Of a DNA stretch of 37,558 bases, positions 1 to 8,958 are shown in pieces. Source of the DNA: CAYUET01 sp964443875. GTDB taxonomy: Bacteria > Auribacterota > JAFGBW01. Location: the NCBI GenBank assembly GCA_964443875.1, contig CAYUET010000026.1, forward strand, positions 1 through 37,558. The letters are read 5' to 3'. The position numbers and the translations under genes were made by a program. The stretch's first letter is position 1, and every line of letters begins with the position of its first letter. A model generated the notes under the pieces. That model was given only the letters and a program-made list of their open reading frames with translations, was not told the DNA's origin and did no database searches.

Positions 1-73
1 AATCATTTTAAATTTTAAAACTGTAAAAAATTTGTATAAACGGGACAGGCTCTAGATAAGTACATCCTTTGAA

Positions 74-110
74 CGTCATTGCGAGGAGTTCCGCGACGAA
101 GCAATCTCAG
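74..110. repeat. Intergenic palindromic repeat downstream of RND gene
   Basis: The segment begins CGTCATTGCGAGGAG and ends GACGAAGCAATCTCAG. ATTGC at 78-82 pairs with GCAAT at 101-105, so it can fold as an imperfect hairpin. Elements of this 'CGTCATTGCGAGG...GAAGCAATC' type are dispersed intergenic repeats in many unrelated bacterial genomes. It lies just past the end of the efflux operon, where the hairpin may help end or stabilise that transcript; this role is inference. No gene is visible in bases 1-126. Confidence 0.6.
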
Positions 111-126
111 GGGACAAGTGCATTCG

Positions 127-3100
127 TCAGTTTTTTGAGGAGGATTTTCTTCCTTCCCACATGGAATAAAGCGTGGGAATCAGAACGAGGGTCACCAGAG
201 TCGACATGATGAGCCCGCCGATGACGGAAAGGGCCAGGGGCTGCCAGAATTCATTCCCCTGCTTTGTGGAAAGGGCCAGGGGAAGCATTCCCAGAACCAT
301 GGCTGAAACAGTCATGAGGATGGGTCTTAAACGCACCCGGCCGGCCTCCATCAGACAGTAGCGGATATCGGCATGAGTATCCTTGAGCTGAATGGCATAA
401 TCGAGGTACACAATGGCCTGCTTGACCACAAGCCCGATCATGAGGATAAGTCCGATGAAGGTGCTCATATTCAGCGAAAAGCCGGTTGCTGCAAAAACCC
501 AGACGGCGCCCACAAATCCGAAGGGAATCGAAAACATGATAATCAGGGGAATCATGAAAGATTCAAACTGAGCAGCCATAACCATGTAAACCAGAAAAAT
601 CCCCAGGATAACGGCCAGCCCCAGGCTCTGAAAAGATTCCTTCTGGTCCTGCACCGCTCCGGAAAAACCATAGGAGATTCCGAAAGGGAAGGGGATTTTC
701 TGAAGTTTTTCATCCAGTTCTCTTGTTATGCTGCCCAAATCGCGCCCCGAGACATTGGACTGAACACGGATAAGCCGCTGCTGATCCTCTCTTTCAATCT
801 GCACCGGACCGGTGGACTTTTCGAACCTTGCCACATTGGAAAGACGGATCAGGGCTCCCTGGGGGGATTTTACAAAAAGGGAATCCAGGTCCGTTTCGGA
901 TTTCCGGTCTTCCTCCCTCAGGCGGATGACAATATCGTACTCATCCCCGGACTCACGATAAACACTGGATTTCTGCTGGGCAAAGGCAAGATTGATGGTA
1001 TCGGAAATTTCTGAAATGGAAAGCCCCAGGGTACTCGCCTTTTCCCTGTCAATATAAATGTGATACTCCGGATTTGTCATGTCCTGGGAAATCCGGACAT
1101 CTTTGAGCCCTTCCACATCCTCCATGATCGTCTTGATCTTTTCAGCATATTCATAGGCCTTACTCAAATCAAAACCGTAAACATTAACCACCATCTGATT
1201 TCCGCTTGCTGTCAGCATCTGGTGACTGTCGATGGGAACCATTCTCGTGATTCCCGGAATTTTCAGATTCTTCCTGAGCATGTCCAGGATTTCATTTTTA
1301 CTTTTAGTTCTTTCCTGTTTTTCAACCAGAACGGCATTAAAACTCCCCACGTTATATCCTGTTTTTCCGTGCATTCCCCCACGTCCGCCCCCTTTCTTAA
1401 CCCCGTCTCTCCAGAAGATGTTTTCCACCCATTCCCGGGGAACTATTTTTCTAAACTCCGCCTCGATTTTATCCATCACTTCATGAGTCACTTCCACACG
1501 GGTTCCGACAGGGAGCTCTATGGACAGGCCCGGCTTTCCGTCATCCTGATCCGGCATGAAATCCGTTCCCACCAGAGGCACAACGAGCATGCTGCCTCCG
1601 AACAGCAGAATCATAAGGAACAGCACGGTTTTCCGGTAGTCCAAAGCCCAGCCGATAATATCCGAATAAAATTTTTCAAGGTGCTGAAACTGCCGCTCCG
1701 ACCAGTTCAAAAACCAATGGTTCTTTTTCTGCTCCTCTTTTCCTTTTTTTAGAAAAAGGGAACAAAGCGTCGGATTTAATGTCAAAGAATCAAAAAGCGA
1801 TACCAGAAGCGTAAAGGAGATGACCACGGCAAGCTGTTTAAAAAAAACCCCTGCTATTCCGGTTGCAAAAATCAGGGGGAGAAAAACAATGCAGGAAGTG
1901 AGAGTGGAAATGGTCACCGCCCTTCCCACCTGGGAAGTGGCCCTGACCGCGGCTTCTTTTGGGGAAGAGCCGAATTCGTCCTGGTGCCTCACCTGGTTTT
2001 CCATCACCACCAAAGCATCATCCACAACAAGTCCCACGGCAATGGTGATGGCCAGAAGGGAGATCATGTTGATGGTGTAGCCAAACGCATACTGCAGCAT
2101 GAAGGAATCAATCAGGGAGAGGGGAATGGAGGTGAATACAATCAGGGCCGGGCGCATCCTGCGGATGAAAAATAAAATGATGCAGAAAATAAGTGCAACG
2201 GCTATCCACAGGGTTTCGGATAAATTTTTCAGGGTTCTGCGCACATCCTGGGCATTATCCATGAGCACTTCCAGCTTCACATCCTTCGGCAGCCTGGCCT
2301 CAATTCCGGGCAGCGCTTCCAGGATGGCATCCGAAACGCTGACAATGTTGGCTCCGGATCGCTTCTGAATGAGCATCACAGCCCCCAGTTCTCCGTTGAT
2401 TTTCACCCTGTCGGATTCCTCGGGGCGGGAATCCCTGACTTCCGCGACATCTTTCATTTTCACATAATTGCCCTGGAAAAAGCCGACCGGCACCTCCCTG
2501 ATCTCGGCCACTGTTTTAAACTCGCCCGGCACTCGGAGGAGAAATTTCACATCCCCAATTTTGATGTCCCCTGCCGCGGTCATGAGATTATTCCGCGTCA
2601 GGGCCGTTTTGATATCCGAAAGGGTGAGCCCCCGGGATTCCAGCTTCTGCCGGTCCACATCAACATTCACCTGCCTCTCAACCCCGCCGTTAATGGAAAC
2701 ATTCCCCACCCCGTTGATTCTTTTAAGCATATCGGAAACATCTTTATTCAGCAGGGTATAAAGCTTTGCATAGCTTTCTCTGGCTCTTGCACCGATAAAA
2801 ACAACGGGCATGTCCTGCAGATCAAACCTGTAAATCACCGGATCATCCGCCTCATCAGGCAAAACGCGCTCGATGACCCCAAGTCGGTCCCTGACATCAT
2901 TTGCAGCCTCATCGAGATTCACTCCCCACTTGAACCGCAGCTGAACACTTGAAGTCCCTTCCTTTGACCGGGATTTAATCTGATCAAGATTACGGACAAT
3001 GGAAAGCTGGGATTCAATGGGCTTTGTAATTTTTTCTTCAATCTCCTCCGCCCCTGCGCCCTGATACTCTGTAACAACGGAAATCGAAGGATAGCTTACA

Positions 3101-3252
3101 TCCGGAAACATATCGAGTCCCATCCTGGACAGGGCAACAAAGGATAAGGTAAGTAAACCCAGATAAATCATAAAAATAGTCACAGGGCGGCGTACAGAAA
3201 AATCCGTAATCCAGAGTACCGAATCTTTTTTGGATTTTTCCTCTTCCTTCAT
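127..3252 (-). CDS. RND efflux transporter permease (HAE1/AcrB family)
   Basis: Inner-membrane, proton-driven pump subunit of a tripartite efflux system. At 1041 residues it has the full length of the AcrB/HAE1 family. The family pattern is clear: an N-terminal transmembrane segment after RRPVTIFMIYLG, a large periplasmic loop with the SYPSISVVTEYQGAGAEEIE start, a transmembrane bundle, a second periplasmic loop and a second bundle. The proton-relay Asp pair is present at residues 411-412 (GLVVDDALVV), and the matching TM10 lysine is seen in GLVVKQAIVY. The ATG start overlaps the stop of the upstream membrane-fusion gene (ATGA), so the two are translationally coupled. It is the last gene of a tolC-mfp-rnd operon. 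The substrate cannot be read from the sequence; drugs, solvents, bile-like compounds or lipids are all possible. Confidence 0.95.
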   Translation of the reverse strand: MKEEEKSKKDSVLWITDFSVRRPVTIFMIYLGLLTLSFVALSRMGLDMFPDVSYPSISVVTEYQGAGAEEIEEKITKPIESQLSIVRNLDQIKSRSKEGTSSVQLRFKWGVNLDEAANDVRDRLGVIERVLPDEADDPVIYRFDLQDMPVVFIGARARESYAKLYTLLNKDVSDMLKRINGVGNVSINGGVERQVNVDVDRQKLESRGLTLSDIKTALTRNNLMTAAGDIKIGDVKFLLRVPGEFKTVAEIREVPVGFFQGNYVKMKDVAEVRDSRPEESDRVKINGELGAVMLIQKRSGANIVSVSDAILEALPGIEARLPKDVKLEVLMDNAQDVRRTLKNLSETLWIAVALIFCIILFFIRRMRPALIVFTSIPLSLIDSFMLQYAFGYTINMISLLAITIAVGLVVDDALVVMENQVRHQDEFGSSPKEAAVRATSQVGRAVTISTLTSCIVFLPLIFATGIAGVFFKQLAVVISFTLLVSLFDSLTLNPTLCSLFLKKGKEEQKKNHWFLNWSERQFQHLEKFYSDIIGWALDYRKTVLFLMILLFGGSMLVVPLVGTDFMPDQDDGKPGLSIELPVGTRVEVTHEVMDKIEAEFRKIVPREWVENIFWRDGVKKGGGRGGMHGKTGYNVGSFNAVLVEKQERTKSKNEILDMLRKNLKIPGITRMVPIDSHQMLTASGNQMVVNVYGFDLSKAYEYAEKIKTIMEDVEGLKDVRISQDMTNPEYHIYIDREKASTLGLSISEISDTINLAFAQQKSSVYRESGDEYDIVIRLREEDRKSETDLDSLFVKSPQGALIRLSNVARFEKSTGPVQIEREDQQRLIRVQSNVSGRDLGSITRELDEKLQKIPFPFGISYGFSGAVQDQKESFQSLGLAVILGIFLVYMVMAAQFESFMIPLIIMFSIPFGFVGAVWVFAATGFSLNMSTFIGLILMIGLVVKQAIVYLDYAIQLKDTHADIRYCLMEAGRVRLRPILMTVSAMVLGMLPLALSTKQGNEFWQPLALSVIGGLIMSTLVTLVLIPTLYSMWEGRKSSSKN

Positions 3253-4154
3253 GAAACGACCTCCACCTCTCCGCCGTCGTTGACATTATGCCATCCGATG
3301 GTGATGATCATCTGCCCTGATTCCACCCCGGTCAGGATCTCCACTTCATTTTCAAAGATAAGCCCCGGAGTGACTTCTTTTCGAAAAGCCTTCCCCTGCT
3401 CCACAACATAGACATAATACTTTTCCATACTCTGCTCCAGGGCATTTTTTGGCACAACGGTTGCGTTTTCATGAACACCCAGAACAATCTTTACTCTTGC
3501 AAACATCCCGGGTTTAAGAAGACTGCCCGCATTCTCCGCCATGATCTCCACCTCCGAAGAACGGGTTGTCAAATCCAGGGCCTCGGAAATTTTCATCACC
3601 TTTCCTTCAAAAATTCTTTCCGGATAAGCGTCATTAGTAAAGCGAACCTTCTGCCCCAGTTTTACTTTGGGCAGGTCTTTTTCTGTTACAAACACAACGG
3701 CCTTCACAGAAGAAATCTCGGCAATTTCACATAACTGCGTGCTTTGCGTCAGATTCTGACCCAGATCTACATAGTACCGGGTGATGACACCGTCCAGCGG
3801 GGCATTTACTTCAGCCGCAGCATACTTCAAAGCCGGCTCATCCCTGTCGATCAGGGCGATAATTTCACCTTTGGCAACAACATCCCCCACTTCCTTGACT
3901 TTCTTCATCATTTTTCCGGGAACTTTTGGAAACACCCCGGCCACGTTAAATCCGCGGATATCTCCTGTTAAAAAAAGCTGCTCTTCAATGGTTTTAGATT
4001 CAACCGATGCCACGGCTACAGGAACAATCTGGTTTTTCGGGGATTTATTGTTTTTCATCTGCTTCTTCATCTCAGCCCTTTGCACGACCCGATATACAAT
4101 ACCGGCTGCAATACCGATAATAATGATAAAAAACAAAATTCTTTTTATGCTCAC
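3249..4154 (-). CDS. Efflux membrane fusion protein (HlyD/AcrA family)
   Basis: Periplasmic adaptor linking the RND pump to the outer-membrane channel. It starts with GTG at 4154, preceded by a strong AAGGAGG. Residues 5-24 form one hydrophobic anchor (ILFFIIIIGIAAGIVY). The barrel-sandwich (lipoyl-like) halves surround roughly residues 75-150 and include VVAKGEIIALIDRDEP and VNAPLDGVITRYYVDLGQ. A beta-barrel domain follows with PGMFARVKI. At 301 residues it is shorter than AcrA, because the alpha-helical hairpin between the two lipoyl halves is very short (YAAAEV). That resembles adaptors with little or no coiled-coil hairpin. It lies 10 bp after the TolC-like gene and overlaps the pump gene by 4 bp. 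Confidence 0.93.
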   Translation of the reverse strand: MSIKRILFFIIIIGIAAGIVYRVVQRAEMKKQMKNNKSPKNQIVPVAVASVESKTIEEQLFLTGDIRGFNVAGVFPKVPGKMMKKVKEVGDVVAKGEIIALIDRDEPALKYAAAEVNAPLDGVITRYYVDLGQNLTQSTQLCEIAEISSVKAVVFVTEKDLPKVKLGQKVRFTNDAYPERIFEGKVMKISEALDLTTRSSEVEIMAENAGSLLKPGMFARVKIVLGVHENATVVPKNALEQSMEKYYVYVVEQGKAFRKEVTPGLIFENEVEILTGVESGQMIITIGWHNVNDGGEVEVVS

Positions 4155-4163
4155 AATTCCTCC

Positions 4164-5507
4164 TTATGCCCTATAGGGAAGTCCGCAGGCCCTTTCCAGA
4201 AGAACCACGGCCATATTATAATCAAACAGAGTTTTTACATACTGGGTTTCAGCCGAAATAAGGGAAAGCTCCACATCCTTGAGCTCCAGCTGGGATAAAA
4301 GTCCCATGGCATAACGCTCACGGGCGATGTCCAGATTTTCACGGGTTGTGCTTACACTTTCCTTCTGCGCGCCCAGGGATTCCTCTGCATTTTTAAGCGT
4401 AAAATACGCCTGACGTACCTCCATGATGATGGAATCGCCCAAGGACTCACGGTTATATTTCGCCTGCTCATACTGGGCCCGGGCCACCCGGGTTTTACCG
4501 AGGGTGTTCATTCCGTCAAAAATCGGAATACTGACGGATAAAAGGGCAGACCAGGTATCATACTGTTCATCTAATCCGGTATCCCATTCAGCAGCGGCCA
4601 GAGAATAATTAAAAGAGGCATTCAGGGAGGGGTAATACCCGGCCTTTGCCACTTCTTCAGCCTCCTTAAGCACTCTTAAGCCCAGATCCATCTGCTCCAT
4701 TTCAGGCCTGAACATCAGCGCTTCCTCAATTCCCTTTTCCAGGGGCTTATCCTGCACAAAATCCGGGAAGGTGCCGCTTACCTCCAGAGGTTCTTCCTGG
4801 GGCAGACTCAGCACAGTCTTGAGCGATTCCCTGGCTACAATATTTGAATTTTTAGCAGAAAGAGTGTCTGCCCTTGCACTGATCCAGCGTACCTTGGAGC
4901 GGGAAACATCAAAAGAGGAGAGCTTTCCCTCCTTGAACAGAAGCTCAGAAGTGTCAAAATTTTCTTTGGCCACGGATTCTGCCGCAAGCGCAATCGTAAG
5001 ATTCTGTTCCGTAAATAAAACCGTATAAAAGGCCTTTTTGACATTCATCACCAGATCATTCTGCGTCTGGCGGATCTGCGAAGCTGCCACTTTCTGATTC
5101 ACATCCACCAGCCTGAAGGCCGGGGCCATGCGTTTTGAATAAAGGGTATCGGATATGCTTAAGCCGGAAGTATATATTTCTTTGGAATAAACAGAAGGGG
5201 CCGTATCCTCTTTGGAAGCGCCTTCCTTTAAAGTCCCGGTCGTCTGGTTATTCCGGGCCGCTTTGTAATTGACCTCCACCCTGGGGATAAAATCAGAAAC
5301 CAGAGATTCGTTCTGCCCCTGAGTCACCTGTTTTCTCAATAAATCCGACTGCAACAGAGGATTGTGGGACATGGCGTATTCAAGACACCTTTCAAGCGTC
5401 CAGGGGGCGTCTGATGTTGAAGGCTCAGAACCCGCATTTACTCCGGACAGAAAAATCCATGCCACATATCCGAACAATTTTAATCCATACCCTGATTTCA
5501 CACCCAT
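4164..5507 (-). CDS. TolC-family outer membrane efflux channel
   Basis: Outer-membrane factor forming the exit duct of the tripartite pump. I chose the ATG at 5507 because GGAG lies 7 bases upstream; an in-frame TTG at 5534 has no ribosome-binding site. A signal peptide is visible (MGVKSGYGLKLF ... GVNA). The mature part has the TolC-family duplicated helical repeats, for example WTLERCLEYAMSHNPLLQS near the N-terminus and NLDIARERYAMGLLSQLELKDVE near the C-terminus, with tyrosine-rich beta strands such as LNASFNYSLA. The length of about 447 residues is normal for the family. It is the first gene of the operon, 85-100 bp downstream of a -24/-12 promoter. Confidence 0.92.
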   Translation of the reverse strand: MGVKSGYGLKLFGYVAWIFLSGVNAGSEPSTSDAPWTLERCLEYAMSHNPLLQSDLLRKQVTQGQNESLVSDFIPRVEVNYKAARNNQTTGTLKEGASKEDTAPSVYSKEIYTSGLSISDTLYSKRMAPAFRLVDVNQKVAASQIRQTQNDLVMNVKKAFYTVLFTEQNLTIALAAESVAKENFDTSELLFKEGKLSSFDVSRSKVRWISARADTLSAKNSNIVARESLKTVLSLPQEEPLEVSGTFPDFVQDKPLEKGIEEALMFRPEMEQMDLGLRVLKEAEEVAKAGYYPSLNASFNYSLAAAEWDTGLDEQYDTWSALLSVSIPIFDGMNTLGKTRVARAQYEQAKYNRESLGDSIIMEVRQAYFTLKNAEESLGAQKESVSTTRENLDIARERYAMGLLSQLELKDVELSLISAETQYVKTLFDYNMAVVLLERACGLPYRA

Positions 5508-5609
5508 TTCAAATCTCCGAACTGACTGTTCCAAATTAACAGATATTTTTACCCTGTTTATATTTATAGTCCATCTTTATTGCGTTTAATTTCTATTTGA
5601 CGTTTGATC

Positions 5610-5625
5610 TGCATAAAAAGTTCCA
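5610..5625 (-). promoter_or_regulatory. Putative sigma-54 (-24/-12) promoter of efflux operon
   Basis: On the minus strand the sequence is TGGAACTTTTTATGCA. Against the sigma-54 consensus TGGCAC-N5-TTGCA it keeps the invariant GG and GC at exactly the right spacing, and matches 9 of the 11 defined bases of that form. It lies about 100 bp upstream of the tolC-like start codon. The gene just upstream on the same strand encodes an NtrC-family sigma-54 activator, which makes the call more credible. Confidence 0.6.
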
Positions 5626-5689
5626 TGATTAAAAAAATGAAAAATGATAAATCCGGTCCATGTATTAATCAGGGGGCACCACAAAAGGA

Positions 5690-5799
5690 CTGGACTAAAG
5701 TCCAGCCCTACAATATTGGACCGAGCCTACGGCTCTTGAATCCCGCAGGGATGATTCATCTTGTAGCAAAGGATTTTAATCCGTTGAAAAGATTTCAAC
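5690..5799. repeat. Cluster of five short perfect palindromes
   Basis: Five perfect dyads follow one another: CTGGAC-TAAA-GTCCAG (5690-5705), GAGCC-TAC-GGCTC (5723-5735), ATCCC-GCA-GGGAT (5740-5752), GGATT-TT-AATCC (5771-5782) and GTTGAAA-AGA-TTTCAAC (5783-5799). They lie between the end of the NtrC-type gene and the sigma-54 promoter. They could be a composite intergenic repeat, a terminator of the regulator operon, or the enhancer region for the activator. I see no coding sequence here. Confidence 0.7.
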
Positions 5800-5819
5800 C
5801 CGTTGATGTTTTTTTCAGA

Positions 5820-7193
5820 TTAATTTCTAAAGAGGAGGACAGACTTGTCGATTCCCAGCTTATCCATTTTATATTTGAGGATTCTCCGGGTTGTCCCGAG
5901 ATATTTGGCCGTGGAGGTCAAAACGCCGTTATTCCGGATCAAAGCCGTCTGAATGGCTTCCCTCTCCATGGAATCAAAAACATTGTTCTCCCCTTCAGGA
6001 GACTTGTCTGAAAGAATAAGTCTCTCTCCCTCCTCCTCGATCAATCCCTGAATGGAAGAAGGAATATCCGAAGCGGACAGGAGTCCTTTTTCTGAAAGCA
6101 GAAGCATGTTTTCAAGGCTGTTTTCCAGCTCCCGGATATTACCCGGCCACTCATAATTCTGAAAGGCTTTGATGAGTGAAGGGTCTATTGTCGGAACATC
6201 CATCCGGATTCTGTGACAGATCTTTTTAACCAGATAATGAGTCAGTTCACTGATATCCTCGATTCGATCCCTTAACGCAGGCAGAGTAATAGGTACCACA
6301 TTCAGTCGATAATAGAGATCCGCCCTGAATTTCCCCTCTTTGACCAGCTGGTACAAATCCTTGTTGGTGGCAGCAATCACCCTCGCATTCGTCTTTCTGG
6401 GCTGACTGTCCCCTACAGGTTTGTATTCGCGCTCCTGGATAACCCGGAGAAGTTTGATCTGAATACTTTCCTTGATTTCCCCAATTTCATCCAGAAAAAT
6501 AGTTCCGTGTCCGGCCATTTCAAAAGCCCCTTTTCTGTCCTTGTCCGCTCCTGTAAAAGAGCCTTTAACATGCCCGAAAAGCTCGCTTTCAATCAGGTTC
6601 TCAGAAATCGCTGAAAGATGAACAGGAATAAAATTCTTTTCCGAACGGCTTGAGGATTTATGAAGCGCCCGGGCAATCATTTCCTTTCCCGTACCCGATT
6701 CTCCGAGGATTAAAACCGTTGAATCCGTGCCGGATAAACGGTCGATCAGCTTAAACACCGGCTTCAAGGAAGTATTATACCCGATGATGTCCTCTCGGCA
6801 AAAGCCTGAAGACGACGGAGAGTCTTTAAAAGATTCCGGAATCTGAATGTTCTCCTTCACAATCTCGCGGATTTCCTCGACTTCGTATGGCTTTGTGATG
6901 TAATCACAGGCCCCCTGCTTCATGGCCTCGACCGCTGTTCTCAGGGTCTTGGTTGCTGTCACCATCACCACGGGCGTCTTGAAGCCTTTCTGGCGGAAAT
7001 CCTTCAAAAAATCAAGCCCGCTTTTTTCCGGCATGCAGATATCCAGGAGAATGAGATCCGCGGAATCCTTCTGAAAATGAGCCATGGCGGCATCATAATT
7101 TTCAGCGGCCACAATATCATAATCGGAATCCAGAATAACTCTAAGGGATTCCCGGGCACCCAGTTCATCATCAACAATCAGGATTTTTTTCAT
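5820..7193 (-). CDS. NtrC-family sigma-54-dependent response regulator
   Basis: Cytoplasmic enhancer-binding activator of 457 residues with the standard three domains. The receiver spans about 1-120, with acidic pocket D8/D9, phospho-acceptor D51 (LLDICMP) and K101. The AAA+ domain spans about 135-375, with Walker A GESGTGKE at 164-171, the sigma-54 contact loop GSFTGA at 211-216 (Ser for the usual second-position Ala) and Walker B TIFLDE at 231-236. A C-terminal Fis-type helix-turn-helix lies around 415-455 (LTSTAKYLGTTRRILKYKM). The ATG overlaps the stop of the kinase gene (ATGA). The probable target is the efflux operon immediately downstream, which has a sigma-54-type promoter. The target is inferred from position. 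Confidence 0.94.
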   Translation of the reverse strand: MKKILIVDDELGARESLRVILDSDYDIVAAENYDAAMAHFQKDSADLILLDICMPEKSGLDFLKDFRQKGFKTPVVMVTATKTLRTAVEAMKQGACDYITKPYEVEEIREIVKENIQIPESFKDSPSSSGFCREDIIGYNTSLKPVFKLIDRLSGTDSTVLILGESGTGKEMIARALHKSSSRSEKNFIPVHLSAISENLIESELFGHVKGSFTGADKDRKGAFEMAGHGTIFLDEIGEIKESIQIKLLRVIQEREYKPVGDSQPRKTNARVIAATNKDLYQLVKEGKFRADLYYRLNVVPITLPALRDRIEDISELTHYLVKKICHRIRMDVPTIDPSLIKAFQNYEWPGNIRELENSLENMLLLSEKGLLSASDIPSSIQGLIEEEGERLILSDKSPEGENNVFDSMEREAIQTALIRNNGVLTSTAKYLGTTRRILKYKMDKLGIDKSVLLFRN

Positions 7194-8815
7194 ACGTTTG
7201 AACTTTCTTTTTTTTGAGACTTTGAAAAAGCGGAGTTCAGGGATTTCAAGTTCTGGGGAATGGAAATGACAGCCACAGTTCCGCCGTCCGTACTCTTATT
7301 CAAATTCAAAGTCCCGCCATGGGACTCAATAATTTTAGAAGCAAAGGTTAATCCCAGCCCCAGCCCGTTGGGTTTGGTGGAATAAAAAGGCTCAAAGAGC
7401 ATGGATTCTTTTTCAGGGTCAATGCCGGGTCCGGAATCCGCAATGCGGATTTCAAGCAATTCCCCCATACGCCCATGACTGGAAGCCGACCAGGTGAAAT
7501 CAATAATCCCGTTTCCCTGCATGGCCTCTGCCGCATTGGTCAGGAGCGCCAGAAGCGCGCGTTTCAGAAGCCTTTCATCCCCTTCAAAAGAATAATCAGG
7601 GCATGCCCCCCGGGTATTCAACTTTTTTACTTTGGGAAACTGTTTAAAGCACTCTTTCCAGGCCTCTTCGGCCAGAGAACTTATTTTGCAGTTTTTAAAA
7701 TTCGGAAGACAATCCCCGCCGAAAAATCCCAGGGTATCTGAAATATTTTCAAGCCTGGCGACTTCCTGAAGAATGACCTGGTAAAAATCATTTCTGAAAT
7801 TGACATCCTTGTATTTATCGGGGAACAACTGAATAAAGGTCTTGATGGAAACCAGAGCATTTTTCAGTTCATTGGTCGTTCTGTAGGAAAATTCCCTGAA
7901 ATAATCCTTGCCTTCAGGCGAGGGTAAAGGAGAAGCGGCGGCAACAGGAGGAGAGGCCGGAATCTCGCCGGTCTTTCGCGGAGAACTTTTTTCCCCGAGA
8001 AGCTCCAGCATCTGTTTGACATATCGGAGGTCATCCGGAGAATAAACAAAACCTGAATCCTTATGCCCTAAAAAAATAAGATAATTCTGATGATGACTGG
8101 AAAATAGAAACGCTGCAGTCATTTTTAAAGTTTTTAAAAGGGTCTCAAGGGGCTCCTCCGGATTCCTGAACTCTGCTATGGAATCCGCAACCCCGACAAA
8201 CTGCTGTTCATGGTTTAGAAGTTCAAGAAGAGGATGACCCTCACGGAATTGATAAAGTTTTACCCTGGGGTCCTCAGGTCCGAGCATTCCCACCCATTTA
8301 TAAGTCTTTTTTTCCTCTTTAAACACAATGGCCTTGCTGACCCCTATCATTTCAAGAATGACTTGAAGGGTCTCCAGAGGAGAACCCGCTCCCTGAAGAG
8401 CCTGCCTGAAAAGCACAGAAAAAGAGGCCAGATGATCTTTTGCTTTATTGCCGGACAGTCCTGCAAAACAACCCGGAGACTTAACCGATCTTCCTGATGG
8501 GAAAAAATCCCCCAGGGAAGACAACTTCTGCAGGGGGATAAAAATATATTCGCCATAAAGTGTTTTTCCGTCAAAGACAGAAAGCGATTTCGCGTCTTCA
8601 TAAATGACGGCTTTCTTTTTCGAACGGACAAAGGGATGAAGCGCCCCTTCGGAAAACAATTCCTCATTTCCCCTCAGGTCAAAACAGATGAGATCAGAGT
8701 CCTCAAATCCGGAAAGTTCTGAAAGCTGCGAAATATGAAAAACCTGATCATAGGGAAAGATCTCCCCTATCTGAGCAGTCAATTGCATCTGTTTTTCAAT
8801 ACATAAAATGTTCAT
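7190..8815 (-). CDS. Histidine kinase-like sensor lacking the conserved His (Asn315)
   Basis: A 541-residue cytoplasmic sensor with no evident membrane segments. Residues 1-105 look like a receiver-type fold with a weak D (CFDLRG), i.e. a pseudo-receiver. Residues about 135-290 look like a GAF-type sensor. The dimerisation region follows, then an intact HATPase_c domain with N-box NAAEAM, DSGPGI and GLGLGLTFASKIIESHGG. In relatives the H-box reads HEIRNPLVSIKTF; here it reads NELKNALVSIKTF, with codon AAT at 7871-7873, so the phospho-accepting His is Asn315. The gene overlaps the NtrC-type regulator by 4 bp and is clearly its partner. It may bind ATP without transferring phosphate through the usual His. 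The start codon is ATG with a poor ribosome-binding site. Confidence 0.85.
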   Translation of the reverse strand: MNILCIEKQMQLTAQIGEIFPYDQVFHISQLSELSGFEDSDLICFDLRGNEELFSEGALHPFVRSKKKAVIYEDAKSLSVFDGKTLYGEYIFIPLQKLSSLGDFFPSGRSVKSPGCFAGLSGNKAKDHLASFSVLFRQALQGAGSPLETLQVILEMIGVSKAIVFKEEKKTYKWVGMLGPEDPRVKLYQFREGHPLLELLNHEQQFVGVADSIAEFRNPEEPLETLLKTLKMTAAFLFSSHHQNYLIFLGHKDSGFVYSPDDLRYVKQMLELLGEKSSPRKTGEIPASPPVAAASPLPSPEGKDYFREFSYRTTNELKNALVSIKTFIQLFPDKYKDVNFRNDFYQVILQEVARLENISDTLGFFGGDCLPNFKNCKISSLAEEAWKECFKQFPKVKKLNTRGACPDYSFEGDERLLKRALLALLTNAAEAMQGNGIIDFTWSASSHGRMGELLEIRIADSGPGIDPEKESMLFEPFYSTKPNGLGLGLTFASKIIESHGGTLNLNKSTDGGTVAVISIPQNLKSLNSAFSKSQKKESSNV

Positions 8816-8958
8816 TACCCAGGATAATAATAAACCCTTTATTTAAAACAAGAAAAAACGAAATAATTCTTCATAAAAAATAATAGTTTTGATTAAAATA
8901 ACCCCATATTTTTCAATTTCATTTTTTAACAAAACAGCCGGGGATTGCCGCTCCATTT

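Noticed and set aside
5604..6011. Plus-strand frame of 135 codons across the palindrome cluster
   Set aside because: It runs antisense into the end of the NtrC-type gene and through five palindromes; no start site or family.
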